The notes below the pieces were generated by a model. The model was given only the letters and a program-made list of their open reading frames with translations. It had not been told where the DNA came from and ran no database searches. Below are positions 8,092 to 17,636 of a DNA stretch of 57,506 nt, piece by piece (within the stretch, counting starts at the first letter, position 1; each line of letters begins with the position of its first letter). The translations under genes and the position numbers were made by a program. The DNA comes from an uncultured Lachnospiraceae bacterium. GTDB taxonomy: Bacteria > Bacillota > Clostridia > Lachnospirales > Lachnospiraceae. The stretch is from contig CAKRAK010000018.1 of assembly GCA_934294885.1 (NCBI GenBank), positions 1-57,506 of the forward strand. Direction: 5' to 3'.

Positions 8092-9462
8092 ATGAAGAAT
8101 CAAACAAAAGAAATGGACATGCTAAACGGAGGTTTGTCAGGTAAGCTGATTTTATTTGCCATCCCCCTTGCATTCAGCAGTATTTTGCAGCAGCTTTTTA
8201 ATTCGGCAGATGTGGCAGTTGTGGGACGGTTTGCCGGTTCCAAGGCGCTGGCAGCAGTGGGAAGCTGTGTGGCATTGGTTGGCATTTTCGTGAACCTGAT
8301 TGTGGGATTATCCGTAGGACCCAATGCGGCACTGGCAAATCTCATTGGACAGAATAAAAGGGATCAGATCAGCAAAATGTTACATACCATACTTACCTTT
8401 GGCGTGATACTCGGTATGATTCTCATGGGACTTGGTATGCTTTTTGCACGACCGATTCTGGAAGTATCCGGAACTCCGGATACGGTTATGAAGGAAGCGT
8501 TATTATATATCCGCATTTACTTTTTGGGAATTCCTTTTATGACGGTATATAATTTTGGCGCAGCCATATTAAGAAGCTATGGGGATACAAGAAGACCGCT
8601 ATATTATCTGATCGTGTCAGGTACGATTAATGTAATATTGAATTTGGTTCTTGTGATTAAGTTTCATCTTGGTGTAGCCGGGGTGGCAATTGCAACGGTA
8701 ATTGCAAATATTGTCAGCACCTTATTATTGATGATTTGTCTGTGTCGGAAGCAGGATGAATTCCGTTTTTCTTTTTCTAAGATGGGAATGGAAGGACAGT
8801 ATTTAAGAAAGGTTTTGATGATTGGAATTCCTGCCGGAATACAGGGCGCTATCTTTTCCGTATCTAACGTATTTATTCAAAAGGGTATTAATTCCTTTGG
8901 GGAGGATGCCATTGCTGGTTCTTCTCTGGCACTGAACTTTGAGTATTTTACATATGATATTGCGGCAGCATTTGCACAGGCGGCAGTTACCTTTACCAGT
9001 CAGAATTACGGTGCGGGGAATTTAAAACGTTGTAAGAAAATCTTCTGGCGCTGTATGTTGTTTGGTATGGTATTTACGGAAATCCTAAGTGGCGTATTCC
9101 TGATATGGGATGATTTTTTTGTTAGTATTTATACCATTAGTGAGGCAGTTGCATTTTACGGACTGATCAGACTTCATCATGTTTGCTCCTTGGAGGGGTT
9201 AACAGCCATGTATGAGGTGGAAAGTGCAGCCCTTCGTGGAATGGGAAAATCATTGGCACCGTCCATCATTACGATTATCGGAACGGTTGTATTCCGGATT
9301 ATCTGGTTGGGAACCATATTCCGGCTGGTTTCTACCTATGAAATGTTAATGAATGTGTATGTTGCTTCATGGGTATTTACGGGAGTTGCAATATTGGTTG
9401 TATATATTTATGAATTAAAAAAGGCGGAAAAACGATTTGATGGTATAAAAAATGTTGGATAG
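8092..9462 (+). CDS. MATE-family efflux transporter
   Basis: The 456-residue protein has twelve predicted membrane segments and the family hallmarks: an N-terminal GKLILFAIPLAFSSILQQL block, the NSADVAVVGRF region and the repeat-like second half starting KVLMIGIPAG. It would export cationic drugs or metabolites in exchange for Na+ or H+ at the cytoplasmic membrane. GAAGGAAC precedes the ATG. The substrate cannot be assigned. It is followed 71 bases later by a very large DUF4132 gene. Confidence 0.9.
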   Translation: MKNQTKEMDMLNGGLSGKLILFAIPLAFSSILQQLFNSADVAVVGRFAGSKALAAVGSCVALVGIFVNLIVGLSVGPNAALANLIGQNKRDQISKMLHTILTFGVILGMILMGLGMLFARPILEVSGTPDTVMKEALLYIRIYFLGIPFMTVYNFGAAILRSYGDTRRPLYYLIVSGTINVILNLVLVIKFHLGVAGVAIATVIANIVSTLLLMICLCRKQDEFRFSFSKMGMEGQYLRKVLMIGIPAGIQGAIFSVSNVFIQKGINSFGEDAIAGSSLALNFEYFTYDIAAAFAQAAVTFTSQNYGAGNLKRCKKIFWRCMLFGMVFTEILSGVFLIWDDFFVSIYTISEAVAFYGLIRLHHVCSLEGLTAMYEVESAALRGMGKSLAPSIITIIGTVVFRIIWLGTIFRLVSTYEMLMNVYVASWVFTGVAILVVYIYELKKAEKRFDGIKNVG

Positions 9463-9533
9463 GCCGGGGAGGCTGCCGGTCATGATCCGGATGGGGGCAT
9501 CCGGTAATGAAGGAATGAAAATGGGGGGAAGGT

Positions 9534-12500
9534 ATGAGGTTGACAAGACAACAACAGGAGATGGTAAAAGAACTTGCGAATAAGGTGGAAGAACGTTATC
9601 AGACAGAATCGGATGTACGGACGGGTTCGTATCCGGAGGAGATTCAGGAGTGCCTGAAAATCAAGACCGAATATAGGGGCACAGATGAATTAGATACTGC
9701 GTTGGGGAAAAGATTGTCAGATTATTTAGGACAACCGGATGCGATTCCTTCAGATTTTTTTAAGAGTGTCATGCCGGATATGGAAGGATGGATTCCTGAT
9801 TATCTGTTGGATGATTTCTATTGCAGTGTAGATGCTGTGAATAAATGGCAAATAGACAGATCTTTGTTTCGACGTTCTTCCAGAACAAAAAGATACAGGG
9901 TATATATACCCCATATGTTTTCCATATTACATGAGTACCATAAGATGGGTATGTACGGAACCGATATTGTCTCTCTTTTACAGGGAACGGCATCAGAGGA
10001 GATTGTGCAGATATACCGTTATTACCAATCCGGTATATGTAAGTTTGGTATGTCAAGATATTGGATTCAGGCAGAATTAGACCGTGGTAATACTGCGTTG
10101 GTAACAATTCTTAAAGATATTTTGTTAGAAGAAAATGCTGCAAATCTTTTAAGTAATGAAATGATTTCCGGCATTGTTCAGAGTGAATGTCATGAATTAT
10201 ATGAAGCATTGGGACAATTGTTGCTGACAGCACGGCTACAGGAGGGCTTACGTCAGGTAATATGTCAGAATATGGATTCCGGAACTTTGGATGCCTTTTT
10301 ATATCTGTTTGATATTGTGGTAAGGGAGGATTTGTTACGTTATTCTTCCGTGCTTCGTACTGTAGGAACCTGGACCGGTTTATTAGGAGAGGAAGAAGGG
10401 AAGTTAGAGCGTATCGGTAAAAAACAGATTGCATTGATTGCACAGTATCTGAGCAATGAGGATGCCAGAACAAAAGCCTTACAAAGTGAGGATTCCATGC
10501 AGATTTATCTGGCTTTATGGAGTTATGGTGTTCAGGAGATTGGTACCGCCTGCGAGGTGATGGAAGAGCTTATCATGAAGGGCACCGGACATCAACGGTT
10601 GGTTGGATGCTATTACATGAATGTGATGAGATTCAACCGGACTTATGTGCATCAGATTACAAAGCAGGTTGTAAGACATTTTCATCATGAAACGGATACC
10701 ATGGCGGTAGTTATTCATGGTTTTATGCCGGAGTACATGTCCTATGCAGATAAGATTGCAATGCGTAAGGAACTTAGGGAGAATGATTATAATTCGGAGG
10801 GAATGGAACGGCACTATGCTCAGGTGGAGGAATATTTTGCCGATGGGAAGGAATGTCAGGAGTTTTATAATATCTTGTGGGAAATGCTAGGGCTGGTCTT
10901 AAAGAAATCCATTGATATCTGTCCCTGTGTTTTCCCATGGAATAAAGCATCCTTGCAGCGGACGGATATTATCTGTCGTCTTGCAATCATTGCAAGTGCA
11001 TTACGGGATGAGGAGAAAATAACTCAAATAGCAAAGCTTCTTCCGAAAATATCAGCAGACAGCTATAATCGTACTTCTGTTATGCTGTTGACTTTAGTTC
11101 CCCCTTATGATGCTGCTCAGCGGGAACTGTTAATCGGCTGTGTGGGTGACCGCAGTGACACCGGATTTATTGCAGGTAGGATTGCTTCTCATATGGAGCT
11201 GTTGCAAAAGGATTACCTTCAATTGGAGGAAATGCTCAAATATAAAAACGGGGAAATCCGGAAGACAGTGCTGTCTATTTTGTATCAGATGCCGGACGAG
11301 CCGCTTTATGATTGTATCAACCGGCTATTATCTGATAAAAAAGAAGAAAAAAGGACAGCAGGACTGGATTTGCTTTTGCGGTTACAAAATGATTTGGCTC
11401 GACAGGTGTTGTTTGAAAAGAGCGTTTTACTTCTGGAACTGTTAAAATCGCCTACAACAAAAGAGGAGATTATGATCCGACAGCTGCAAAAGGTTGTGGT
11501 GACAGGAGATACAAAAGAAAATGGTTATGGTCTGTATGATATAAATGCAGAATATGTTCCGGAATTTGATGAGGAATTTCTAGAAGAATGTAATGCTCTA
11601 TATAAAGATTTGTTTGCAGATGAGACAAGACTGAATGGAGTGCCGGAGATTCTTACAAAATTGGATGCTCTGATAGAGGAGCATAAGTATGATGAGTTTG
11701 AAACGGAGTGGGGAGCTGTCTATATATTGACAGATTCCATTAGAGGTTTATGCAGTGATTACAGAAAAACGATTCCTATGGAAGAATTATGGGAAGATTT
11801 TTATCAGCGGGAAATCGGGGATTGTGAGACCTGTCTGTTGCTGTACCTGTATATATGTGTTTTAAAAGGGGATGAACCTCACTTTGAGGAATACGGTGAG
11901 CCTTTTGTAGAGGAATTGTACGGAAAAATCTTTTTACAGCCACTTTCCATGGTTTGGATTCGGGAGGCGTATGCAGTGATCAGGGCATTGAATAAAAAGC
12001 ATCGGGATTCCCTGTTATTACAGAAATGTTCTGTGTCTGTGGCAAATAAATTGTTACATCTTGAAAAGCCTTTAATTTGCAGTTGGAAAAGCGGGAAGAA
12101 AAAGGATGAAAACGGAAATGACCGGCAGTTAAAAAGAAGCATCCTGACCTATGCTCCGATTCAGATTTTCACGGTACCCTTAGGGATGAGTGACAGTCAG
12201 GCGTTATTTGATAAAATATTTTCCTATCAGTATGAATTGGCAAGCCGCCATGGCTTTTGCCTTCCCGGAGATAGTGAGAAGAGAGGATACGCGTCAAAGA
12301 GTGCCGGTAGTATGGCATTTCCTTCTATGGAGTACTATATTACCGCGTGTGTAAAGGGAATGATTTCCATGGATTATCTGTACAAAATACTGTTTGAGGA
12401 ATCCGGACGGAATGATACCATGAGGCATTTATCCTGTATCGTTTGTTTTTACCGGGAGCGTAATGACAGTATACAGAGCCGTAAGAGGCATGCTCCGTGG

Positions 12501-14717
12501 GTGGATCGTTACAGAAGGGATATCGTAGAACGGTTACTCGGTCATCCAATACAGGAGACCTTTTCCCAAGAAGATGAGGAACGGCTGCAGCTTGCCATGA
12601 AGCTGTATCAGGATTTTTCCGGATTAATGATAGAGGCGGAATTGACAAGAGGTGACGGGGAAACAGAATTTTCGAGAAACATTTATGGAGTTGGAAGGAT
12701 TTTTGGCGTCTCAAATTTTGTTAGGATTTTATGTGCCCTTGGAACGGAGGCTTTAGAACGTAGTTCCTATTTTGATTCTTTTTGGAGCACGGAAGAGGGT
12801 GTTACAAAAAAACGGAGCCTATGTCATATGCTGCAGGTATGTATTCCGGATTATCATGATGATGCCAAAGGATTGCAGGAGCATTTACAAGGTACGGATA
12901 TAAAAGAAAGCCGGTTGGTTGAAGCGGCATTTTATGCTCCGGAATGGATTCCGTTGGTAGGAGATTACCTTGGATGGGATGGCTTTGTATCCGGCTGTTA
13001 TTATTTTATGGCACATATGAAGGAACGTTTTGATGACAAACGGAAGGCAATGATTGCCAGATATACGCCAATTGAAATATCAGATTTAAATGACGGTGCC
13101 TTTGATGTAAATTGGTTCAAACAGGTATATTGTCAGTTAGGGGAATCGCATTTCCGTATGCTCTATGATGGAGCAAAGTATATTTCCGATGGTGCAAAGC
13201 ATACCCGTGCAAGAAAGTATGCAGATGCAGCTTTGAATCAGTACGAGCTTAAGGACATGGAACGGGAAATTACCGCAAAACGGAATAAAGATCTGGTGAT
13301 GGCATATGGTCTGGTTCCCATTCAGGGAGAGAAGGATGTTCAAAATCGTTATTTATTCCTTCACGAATTTAAAAAAGAAAGCAAACAGTACGGTGCACAG
13401 CGCAGGGCAAGTGAGAGCCGGGCTGTTGACCTTGCATTGCAGAATTTGTCTGTGAATGCAGGATATCAGGACGTAACCAGATTGATTCTGCAAATGGAGC
13501 GTTTGGTATATGAAGAACGGAAGGGACAGTTTGAACCATATCAGATAGAGGATATAGCCGTGTGGCTTTCTGTAGGAGAAAACGGTACATGTGAGCTATG
13601 CTGTGAAAAATCAGGCAAGCGTTTGAAAACGGTTCCCGCAAAATACAAAAAGAATGAATATGTAGTGGGATTAAATGAAAGCAAAAAACAACTAACGGAG
13701 CAATACCGGCGGACAAAGACTATGTTTGAAGATGCTATGGAAAAAGAAAGTCCTTTTACCTTTGGTGAATTAAAATGTCTAATTTATCATCCGGTAATAG
13801 CACAGATTGTTTCAAAGCTCGTTGTTCGGACGGATTATGTTATGGGCTTTATACGGGAGAACGGTCTGCTCCCTGTGGAACAGGGAAAACAGGTCGTGGA
13901 GATTTCAGATGATACCCTTGTAAGAGTGGCACATCCGTATCATCTGTATCGGACAGGAAACTGGCATGCCTATCAGCAATATATATTTGAACAGCAGATG
14001 ATCCAACCGTTTAAACAGGTATTCCGGGAACTGTATGTGAAGACGGAAGAGGAAAGCAATATGTTTCATTCTCTTCGTTATGCAGGAAACCAGATTCAGC
14101 CGGCAAGAACCGTTGGATGCCTCAAATCAAGACATTGGGTGGCTGATGTGGAAGCAGGTCTGCAAAAGGTGTATTACAAAGAGAATATCGTGGCACAGAT
14201 TTATGCATTGGCTGATTGGTTTTCACCGGCAGATATTGAATCTCCAACATTGGAATGGGTTGTGTTTACAGACCGAAGAACCGGGGAGGAACTGCGGATA
14301 AAGGAGATTCCGGATGTGATTTTTTCGGAAGTAATGCGGGATGTGGATATGGCAGTCAGTGTTGCTCATGCCGGTGGCGTAGACCCGGAAAGCTCTCATT
14401 CAACCATCGAGATGCGGAAGATAATTGCAGAGTTTACATTAAAGATGTTTAAGCTTTGCAATGTACAGTTTACAGATCATCATGCGATCGTTTCCGGCAG
14501 GCTTGCAAATTACCGGATTCATCTTGGCAGTGGCGTGGTTCATCAGGAACATGGACCAATGATTCAGGTACTTCCGGTACATTCCCAAAGAAGAGGACGG
14601 ATTTTCCTTCCTTTTGTGGATGAGGATCCAAAGACAGCGGAGATTATAACTAAAATCCTGTTCTTTGCTCAGGATGAAAAGATAAAAGATCCACTCATTT
14701 TAAGCCAGATTGGATAA
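9534..14717 (+). CDS. giant DUF4132 protein with HEAT-like repeats
   Basis: At 1727 residues this is the largest gene in the window. The C-terminal quarter carries a DUF4132 region (around 1370-1590, including VRVAHPYHLY near 1463-1472) and a conserved end domain (about 1610-1727, ending DPLILSQIG). DUF4132 is also found in MolR/YehI-type proteins; no activity is established. Residues about 540-640 look like HEAT repeats (paired amphipathic helices, as in EEMLKYKNGEIRKTVLSIL). There is no signal peptide or membrane segment, so it is cytoplasmic. GGGGGAAGG precedes the ATG. The MATE gene upstream is the only close neighbour. The N-terminal two thirds match nothing I can name. Confidence 0.8.
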   Translation: MRLTRQQQEMVKELANKVEERYQTESDVRTGSYPEEIQECLKIKTEYRGTDELDTALGKRLSDYLGQPDAIPSDFFKSVMPDMEGWIPDYLLDDFYCSVDAVNKWQIDRSLFRRSSRTKRYRVYIPHMFSILHEYHKMGMYGTDIVSLLQGTASEEIVQIYRYYQSGICKFGMSRYWIQAELDRGNTALVTILKDILLEENAANLLSNEMISGIVQSECHELYEALGQLLLTARLQEGLRQVICQNMDSGTLDAFLYLFDIVVREDLLRYSSVLRTVGTWTGLLGEEEGKLERIGKKQIALIAQYLSNEDARTKALQSEDSMQIYLALWSYGVQEIGTACEVMEELIMKGTGHQRLVGCYYMNVMRFNRTYVHQITKQVVRHFHHETDTMAVVIHGFMPEYMSYADKIAMRKELRENDYNSEGMERHYAQVEEYFADGKECQEFYNILWEMLGLVLKKSIDICPCVFPWNKASLQRTDIICRLAIIASALRDEEKITQIAKLLPKISADSYNRTSVMLLTLVPPYDAAQRELLIGCVGDRSDTGFIAGRIASHMELLQKDYLQLEEMLKYKNGEIRKTVLSILYQMPDEPLYDCINRLLSDKKEEKRTAGLDLLLRLQNDLARQVLFEKSVLLLELLKSPTTKEEIMIRQLQKVVVTGDTKENGYGLYDINAEYVPEFDEEFLEECNALYKDLFADETRLNGVPEILTKLDALIEEHKYDEFETEWGAVYILTDSIRGLCSDYRKTIPMEELWEDFYQREIGDCETCLLLYLYICVLKGDEPHFEEYGEPFVEELYGKIFLQPLSMVWIREAYAVIRALNKKHRDSLLLQKCSVSVANKLLHLEKPLICSWKSGKKKDENGNDRQLKRSILTYAPIQIFTVPLGMSDSQALFDKIFSYQYELASRHGFCLPGDSEKRGYASKSAGSMAFPSMEYYITACVKGMISMDYLYKILFEESGRNDTMRHLSCIVCFYRERNDSIQSRKRHAPWVDRYRRDIVERLLGHPIQETFSQEDEERLQLAMKLYQDFSGLMIEAELTRGDGETEFSRNIYGVGRIFGVSNFVRILCALGTEALERSSYFDSFWSTEEGVTKKRSLCHMLQVCIPDYHDDAKGLQEHLQGTDIKESRLVEAAFYAPEWIPLVGDYLGWDGFVSGCYYFMAHMKERFDDKRKAMIARYTPIEISDLNDGAFDVNWFKQVYCQLGESHFRMLYDGAKYISDGAKHTRARKYADAALNQYELKDMEREITAKRNKDLVMAYGLVPIQGEKDVQNRYLFLHEFKKESKQYGAQRRASESRAVDLALQNLSVNAGYQDVTRLILQMERLVYEERKGQFEPYQIEDIAVWLSVGENGTCELCCEKSGKRLKTVPAKYKKNEYVVGLNESKKQLTEQYRRTKTMFEDAMEKESPFTFGELKCLIYHPVIAQIVSKLVVRTDYVMGFIRENGLLPVEQGKQVVEISDDTLVRVAHPYHLYRTGNWHAYQQYIFEQQMIQPFKQVFRELYVKTEEESNMFHSLRYAGNQIQPARTVGCLKSRHWVADVEAGLQKVYYKENIVAQIYALADWFSPADIESPTLEWVVFTDRRTGEELRIKEIPDVIFSEVMRDVDMAVSVAHAGGVDPESSHSTIEMRKIIAEFTLKMFKLCNVQFTDHHAIVSGRLANYRIHLGSGVVHQEHGPMIQVLPVHSQRRGRIFLPFVDEDPKTAEIITKILFFAQDEKIKDPLILSQIG

Positions 14718-14739
14718 CATATAAATTTATAGAAAAGAA

Positions 14740-14781
14740 AATGTCAACCTATAAAAATATAAAGGTTGACATTTCTTTTTT
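14740..14781 (+). terminator. hairpin that may end the DUF4132 transcript
   Basis: AATGTCAACCT pairs with AGGTTGACATT and is followed by TCTTTTTT. The same palindrome doubles as a BirA-type operator, so its role as a terminator may be secondary. Confidence 0.55.
14742..14772 (+). promoter_or_regulatory. candidate BirA operator of bioB-bioY
   Basis: TGTCAACC (14742-14749) and GGTTGACA (14764-14771) are perfect inverted repeats 14 bases apart. This is the geometry of the BirA site (TGTnAACC, 14-16 bases, GGTTnACA) known upstream of biotin genes in many bacteria. The right half contains the -35 box of the bioB promoter, so bound BirA-biotinyl-AMP would block transcription. Confidence 0.72.
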
Positions 14782-14794
14782 GTAAGGCTATAAT
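14766..14794 (+). promoter_or_regulatory. consensus promoter of bioB
   Basis: TTGACA at 14766-14771 and TATAAT at 14789-14794 with exactly 17 bases between them form a full consensus vegetative promoter. The -35 box lies inside the BirA-type palindrome. Confidence 0.85.
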
Positions 14795-14851
14795 TGCTAA
14801 GAATTGCAAATGAGCGATATCGGGAATTAGGAAAAATGAAAGGAAACGGCT

Positions 14852-15820
14852 ATGGATATTCAACAGTTGGCAAAGGAAATTATAGCTGGAAAAAGGTTAA
14901 CCGGGAAAGACGATTTATCCTTTTTTGAAACAGCGGATTTAGAGCAGCTGGCAGAGGGTGCCAATGCAATCCGGGAAGCTTTGTGCAGCAATCATGTAGA
15001 TTTATGTACCATTATCAATGGCAGAGGCGGAAGATGCAGTGAGAATTGTAAGTTTTGTGCCCAGTCGGCACATAATCATACCGGATGTGAGGAGCATGGT
15101 ATGTTATCTCCGGAGGTTGTGTTAGAGGATTGTAAAAAAAGAGAAGCCGCAGGAGTACATGCGTATTCCATTGTAACGGCAGGAAGAACAGTAGAAGGAA
15201 AAGAATTAGATGTTTTGGTAGATACCTATGCCCTTCTTCATAAAGAATGTAAAGTGCGGTTATGTGCTTCCCATGGTTTGATCAGTGAGGATGCATTTAA
15301 ACGGTTAAAGGAAGCAGGCGTTACGATGTATCATGCGAATATTGAAACATCAGAACGTAATTTCCCGAATATTTGTACCACACATAATTATGCAGATAAG
15401 ATTCGAGAGATTAAGCTGGCAAAAGCTGCCGGTATGACAGTTTGTTCCGGAGGAATTATCGGAATGGGTGAGACATGGCAGGACAGAATCGACATGGCTG
15501 TTTCTTTGGCTGAATTAGAGATTGAATCCATACCGATTAATGCACTGATTCCGGTAAAGGGAACTCCTTTAGGAGATTTGGAGCCATTAACGGAGGATGA
15601 GATTATCAGAACCGTTGCAATGTTCCGGTTCCTGAATCCTACAGCATATATTCGTATGGCAGCGGGACGGAACTACTTTGCAGACGGAGGAAGACGGCTG
15701 TTTGAATCCGGTGTCAATGCAACCATTACAGGAGATATGTTGACCACGGTAGGTAACAATACACAGCAGGATAAAGAAATGTTAACATCAATGGGATTTG
15801 ATTTGGAGGTAGCGATATGA
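14852..15820 (+). CDS. bioB: biotin synthase
   Basis: The 322-residue radical-SAM enzyme inserts sulfur into dethiobiotin in the last step of biotin synthesis. The 4Fe-4S cysteines are C62, C66 and C69 in CSENCKFCAQ. GRGGRCSENC, YHANIETSERNF, GGIIGMGET and the late RMAAGRN are BioB signatures, and the length is normal. GAAAGGAAAC precedes the ATG. It overlaps bioY by four bases. No bioA, bioD or bioF lies nearby, so dethiobiotin or biotin is probably obtained elsewhere or taken up through BioY. Confidence 0.96.
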   Translation: MDIQQLAKEIIAGKRLTGKDDLSFFETADLEQLAEGANAIREALCSNHVDLCTIINGRGGRCSENCKFCAQSAHNHTGCEEHGMLSPEVVLEDCKKREAAGVHAYSIVTAGRTVEGKELDVLVDTYALLHKECKVRLCASHGLISEDAFKRLKEAGVTMYHANIETSERNFPNICTTHNYADKIREIKLAKAAGMTVCSGGIIGMGETWQDRIDMAVSLAELEIESIPINALIPVKGTPLGDLEPLTEDEIIRTVAMFRFLNPTAYIRMAAGRNYFADGGRRLFESGVNATITGDMLTTVGNNTQQDKEMLTSMGFDLEVAI

Positions 15821-16413
15821 GTATGGTAAAAGAACAAAAGGGATATGAAGAAACAATGACTGCAGATATGAAAAATGGTCAGAAAATAACAACAAAGACA
15901 CTTGCGTTAATTGCTGTAATGACGGCAGTTACCTGTGTGTTGGCACCATTGTCTATACCAATCGGACCGGTACCGATTTCCCTTACCAATTTGGCAATTT
16001 ATTTTGCTCTTTATATATTAGGTACTAAAAAGGGAACGATTAGTTATATTGTATATCTTGCACTTGGTTTGGTTGGTCTTCCTGTATTTTCCGGATTTAC
16101 CGCAGGCGCCGGAAAGTTATTCGGACCAACCGGTGGATATTTGATTGGATTTATTCCAATGGCGCTGCTTGCAGGCTTCTTTATCGATAAATTCAAAGGT
16201 AAATTTGTGTATGGCATGATCGGTATGGTTTTGGGAACTGCAATCTGTTATCTGTTCGGAACGGTATGGCTGGCATATCAGGCTCACATGGACTTTAGAG
16301 CAGCATTATTTGCAGGTGTTATTCCGTTTATTCCGGGAGATTTGATTAAGATGGTATTTGCAGGTATTATGGGTCCTCAGATCCGTAAGGCTTTGAATAA
16401 AGCAGGATTTTAA
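15817..16413 (+). CDS. bioY: biotin transporter substrate component BioY
   Basis: This 198-residue membrane protein has six hydrophobic segments and BioY hallmarks: PIGPVPISLTNLAIY and the FTAGAGKLFGPTGGYLIGF block. BioY is the S component of an ECF-type biotin importer, using a shared energising module encoded elsewhere. Its ATG overlaps the bioB stop (ATGA) and GGAGG lies inside the bioB end, so the two are translationally coupled and share the BirA-type operator. Confidence 0.95.
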   Translation: MSMVKEQKGYEETMTADMKNGQKITTKTLALIAVMTAVTCVLAPLSIPIGPVPISLTNLAIYFALYILGTKKGTISYIVYLALGLVGLPVFSGFTAGAGKLFGPTGGYLIGFIPMALLAGFFIDKFKGKFVYGMIGMVLGTAICYLFGTVWLAYQAHMDFRAALFAGVIPFIPGDLIKMVFAGIMGPQIRKALNKAGF

Positions 16414-16445
16414 GAAATATATATGTTCATAGGTTTTATGGAAGA

Positions 16446-16470
16446 GGTCATATGAAAATATGGCCTTTTC
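16446..16470 (+). terminator. rho-independent terminator of bioB-bioY
   Basis: GGTCATAT and ATATGGCC form an eight-pair stem with a GAAA loop, followed by TTTTC. Confidence 0.75.
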
Positions 16471-16498
16471 TAATACATAGCTTTTCAGTAGTTTTATG

Positions 16499-16527
16499 TT
16501 TACAGATGTTTTGAAATTATGTATAAT
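16499..16527 (+). promoter_or_regulatory. promoter of the metF-metH operon
   Basis: TTTACA at 16499-16504 and TATAAT at 16522-16527 are 17 bases apart. The resulting leader of about 125 bases contains one small hairpin (16598-16603 with 16611-16616) but no riboswitch I recognise. Confidence 0.65.
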
Positions 16528-16660
16528 TTTAAGGTATATGCAGAAAACTTTCTATTATATAAGGGTTATAGAATGTTTCTGCCGACGAAAGGTATTTCGT
16601 ATCAGAATGAGATACGGGAATATTAACTTTGGTAAAATTTAGTAAAGATGAGGAATACAA

Positions 16661-17548
16661 ATGAAAATAATTGATATTTTAAACAAAAAGGAAATGTCTT
16701 TATCCTTTGAGGTATTTCCGCCCAAAAAAGAAACCTCTTTTGAGAGTGTACGAGTTGCAACAGAGGAGATTGCAGCATTAAAGCCATCCTTTATGAGCGT
16801 TACATACGGCGCCGGTGGCGGAACCAGTGATTATACTTTAGCGGTAGCGGAGAATATCAAAGAGAAGTATGATGTTCCTATGCTGGCTCATTTAACCTGT
16901 GTGTCATCTGACCGTGCAACTATTCGCAAACAGATTCAGAAAATGGAAGACCGTGGAATTAACAATGTTATGGCACTTAGAGGAGACCTGACTCCGGAAT
17001 TGGAAAAATTAGGACGGGATAACTGGGAATTCCATTACGCCATTGAATTAATTGAAGAATTAAAAAACGGTCATGATTTTTGTATCGGAGCAGCCTGTTA
17101 TCCGGAGGTGCATCCGGAAAGCCGGAATCAGAAGGAAGATATCCTGCACATTAAGGAAAAAGTGGATGCAGGTGCGGATTTCCTGACGACACAGATGGTG
17201 TTTGATAATAATTTGTTTTTTAACTTCTTGTATAAAGTAAGAGAAGCGGGCATTACAGTTCCTGTGATTCCGGGAATTATGCCGATTACCAACGCCAATC
17301 AGGTGGACAGGGCAATTAAATTATCCGGTGCTTTCATGCCACAGCGTTTCCGCGCTATGGTTGATAAGTTTGGTTCGAATCCGGAAGCAATGAAACAGGC
17401 AGGTATTGCATATGCTACAGATCAGATTATTGATTTGTATGCAAACGGAATTACCAATGTTCATGTTTATTCTATGAATAAGCCTGAGATTGCAAAAGGA
17501 ATTTGGGACAATCTGTCCAGCATTTTAGGCCATGAATTTGATGCTTAA
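16661..17548 (+). CDS. metF: 5,10-methylenetetrahydrofolate reductase
   Basis: The 295-residue FAD enzyme reduces methylene-THF to methyl-THF, the methyl donor of methionine synthase. Signatures are SFEVFPPKKE near the start, VTYGAGGGTSDYT, the ALRGD block, and GAACYPEVHPES. Length is normal for bacterial MetF. A short AGGA-like site precedes the ATG. It is followed by the B12-activation protein and metH on the same strand, so the three form a methyl-transfer operon. Confidence 0.95.
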   Translation: MKIIDILNKKEMSLSFEVFPPKKETSFESVRVATEEIAALKPSFMSVTYGAGGGTSDYTLAVAENIKEKYDVPMLAHLTCVSSDRATIRKQIQKMEDRGINNVMALRGDLTPELEKLGRDNWEFHYAIELIEELKNGHDFCIGAACYPEVHPESRNQKEDILHIKEKVDAGADFLTTQMVFDNNLFFNFLYKVREAGITVPVIPGIMPITNANQVDRAIKLSGAFMPQRFRAMVDKFGSNPEAMKQAGIAYATDQIIDLYANGITNVHVYSMNKPEIAKGIWDNLSSILGHEFDA

Positions 17549-17636
17549 CATGCTTTTCCTGTAAAAGTTAAGAAGAATCAAGAAGATTCATGCTGATTGA
17601 CGGATATAAAAGATAGATAGAAAGGACGATGTGATT

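Noticed and set aside
16528..16660. SAM or folate riboswitch before metF
   Set aside because: Only one small hairpin is visible and none of the conserved riboswitch core sequences is present.
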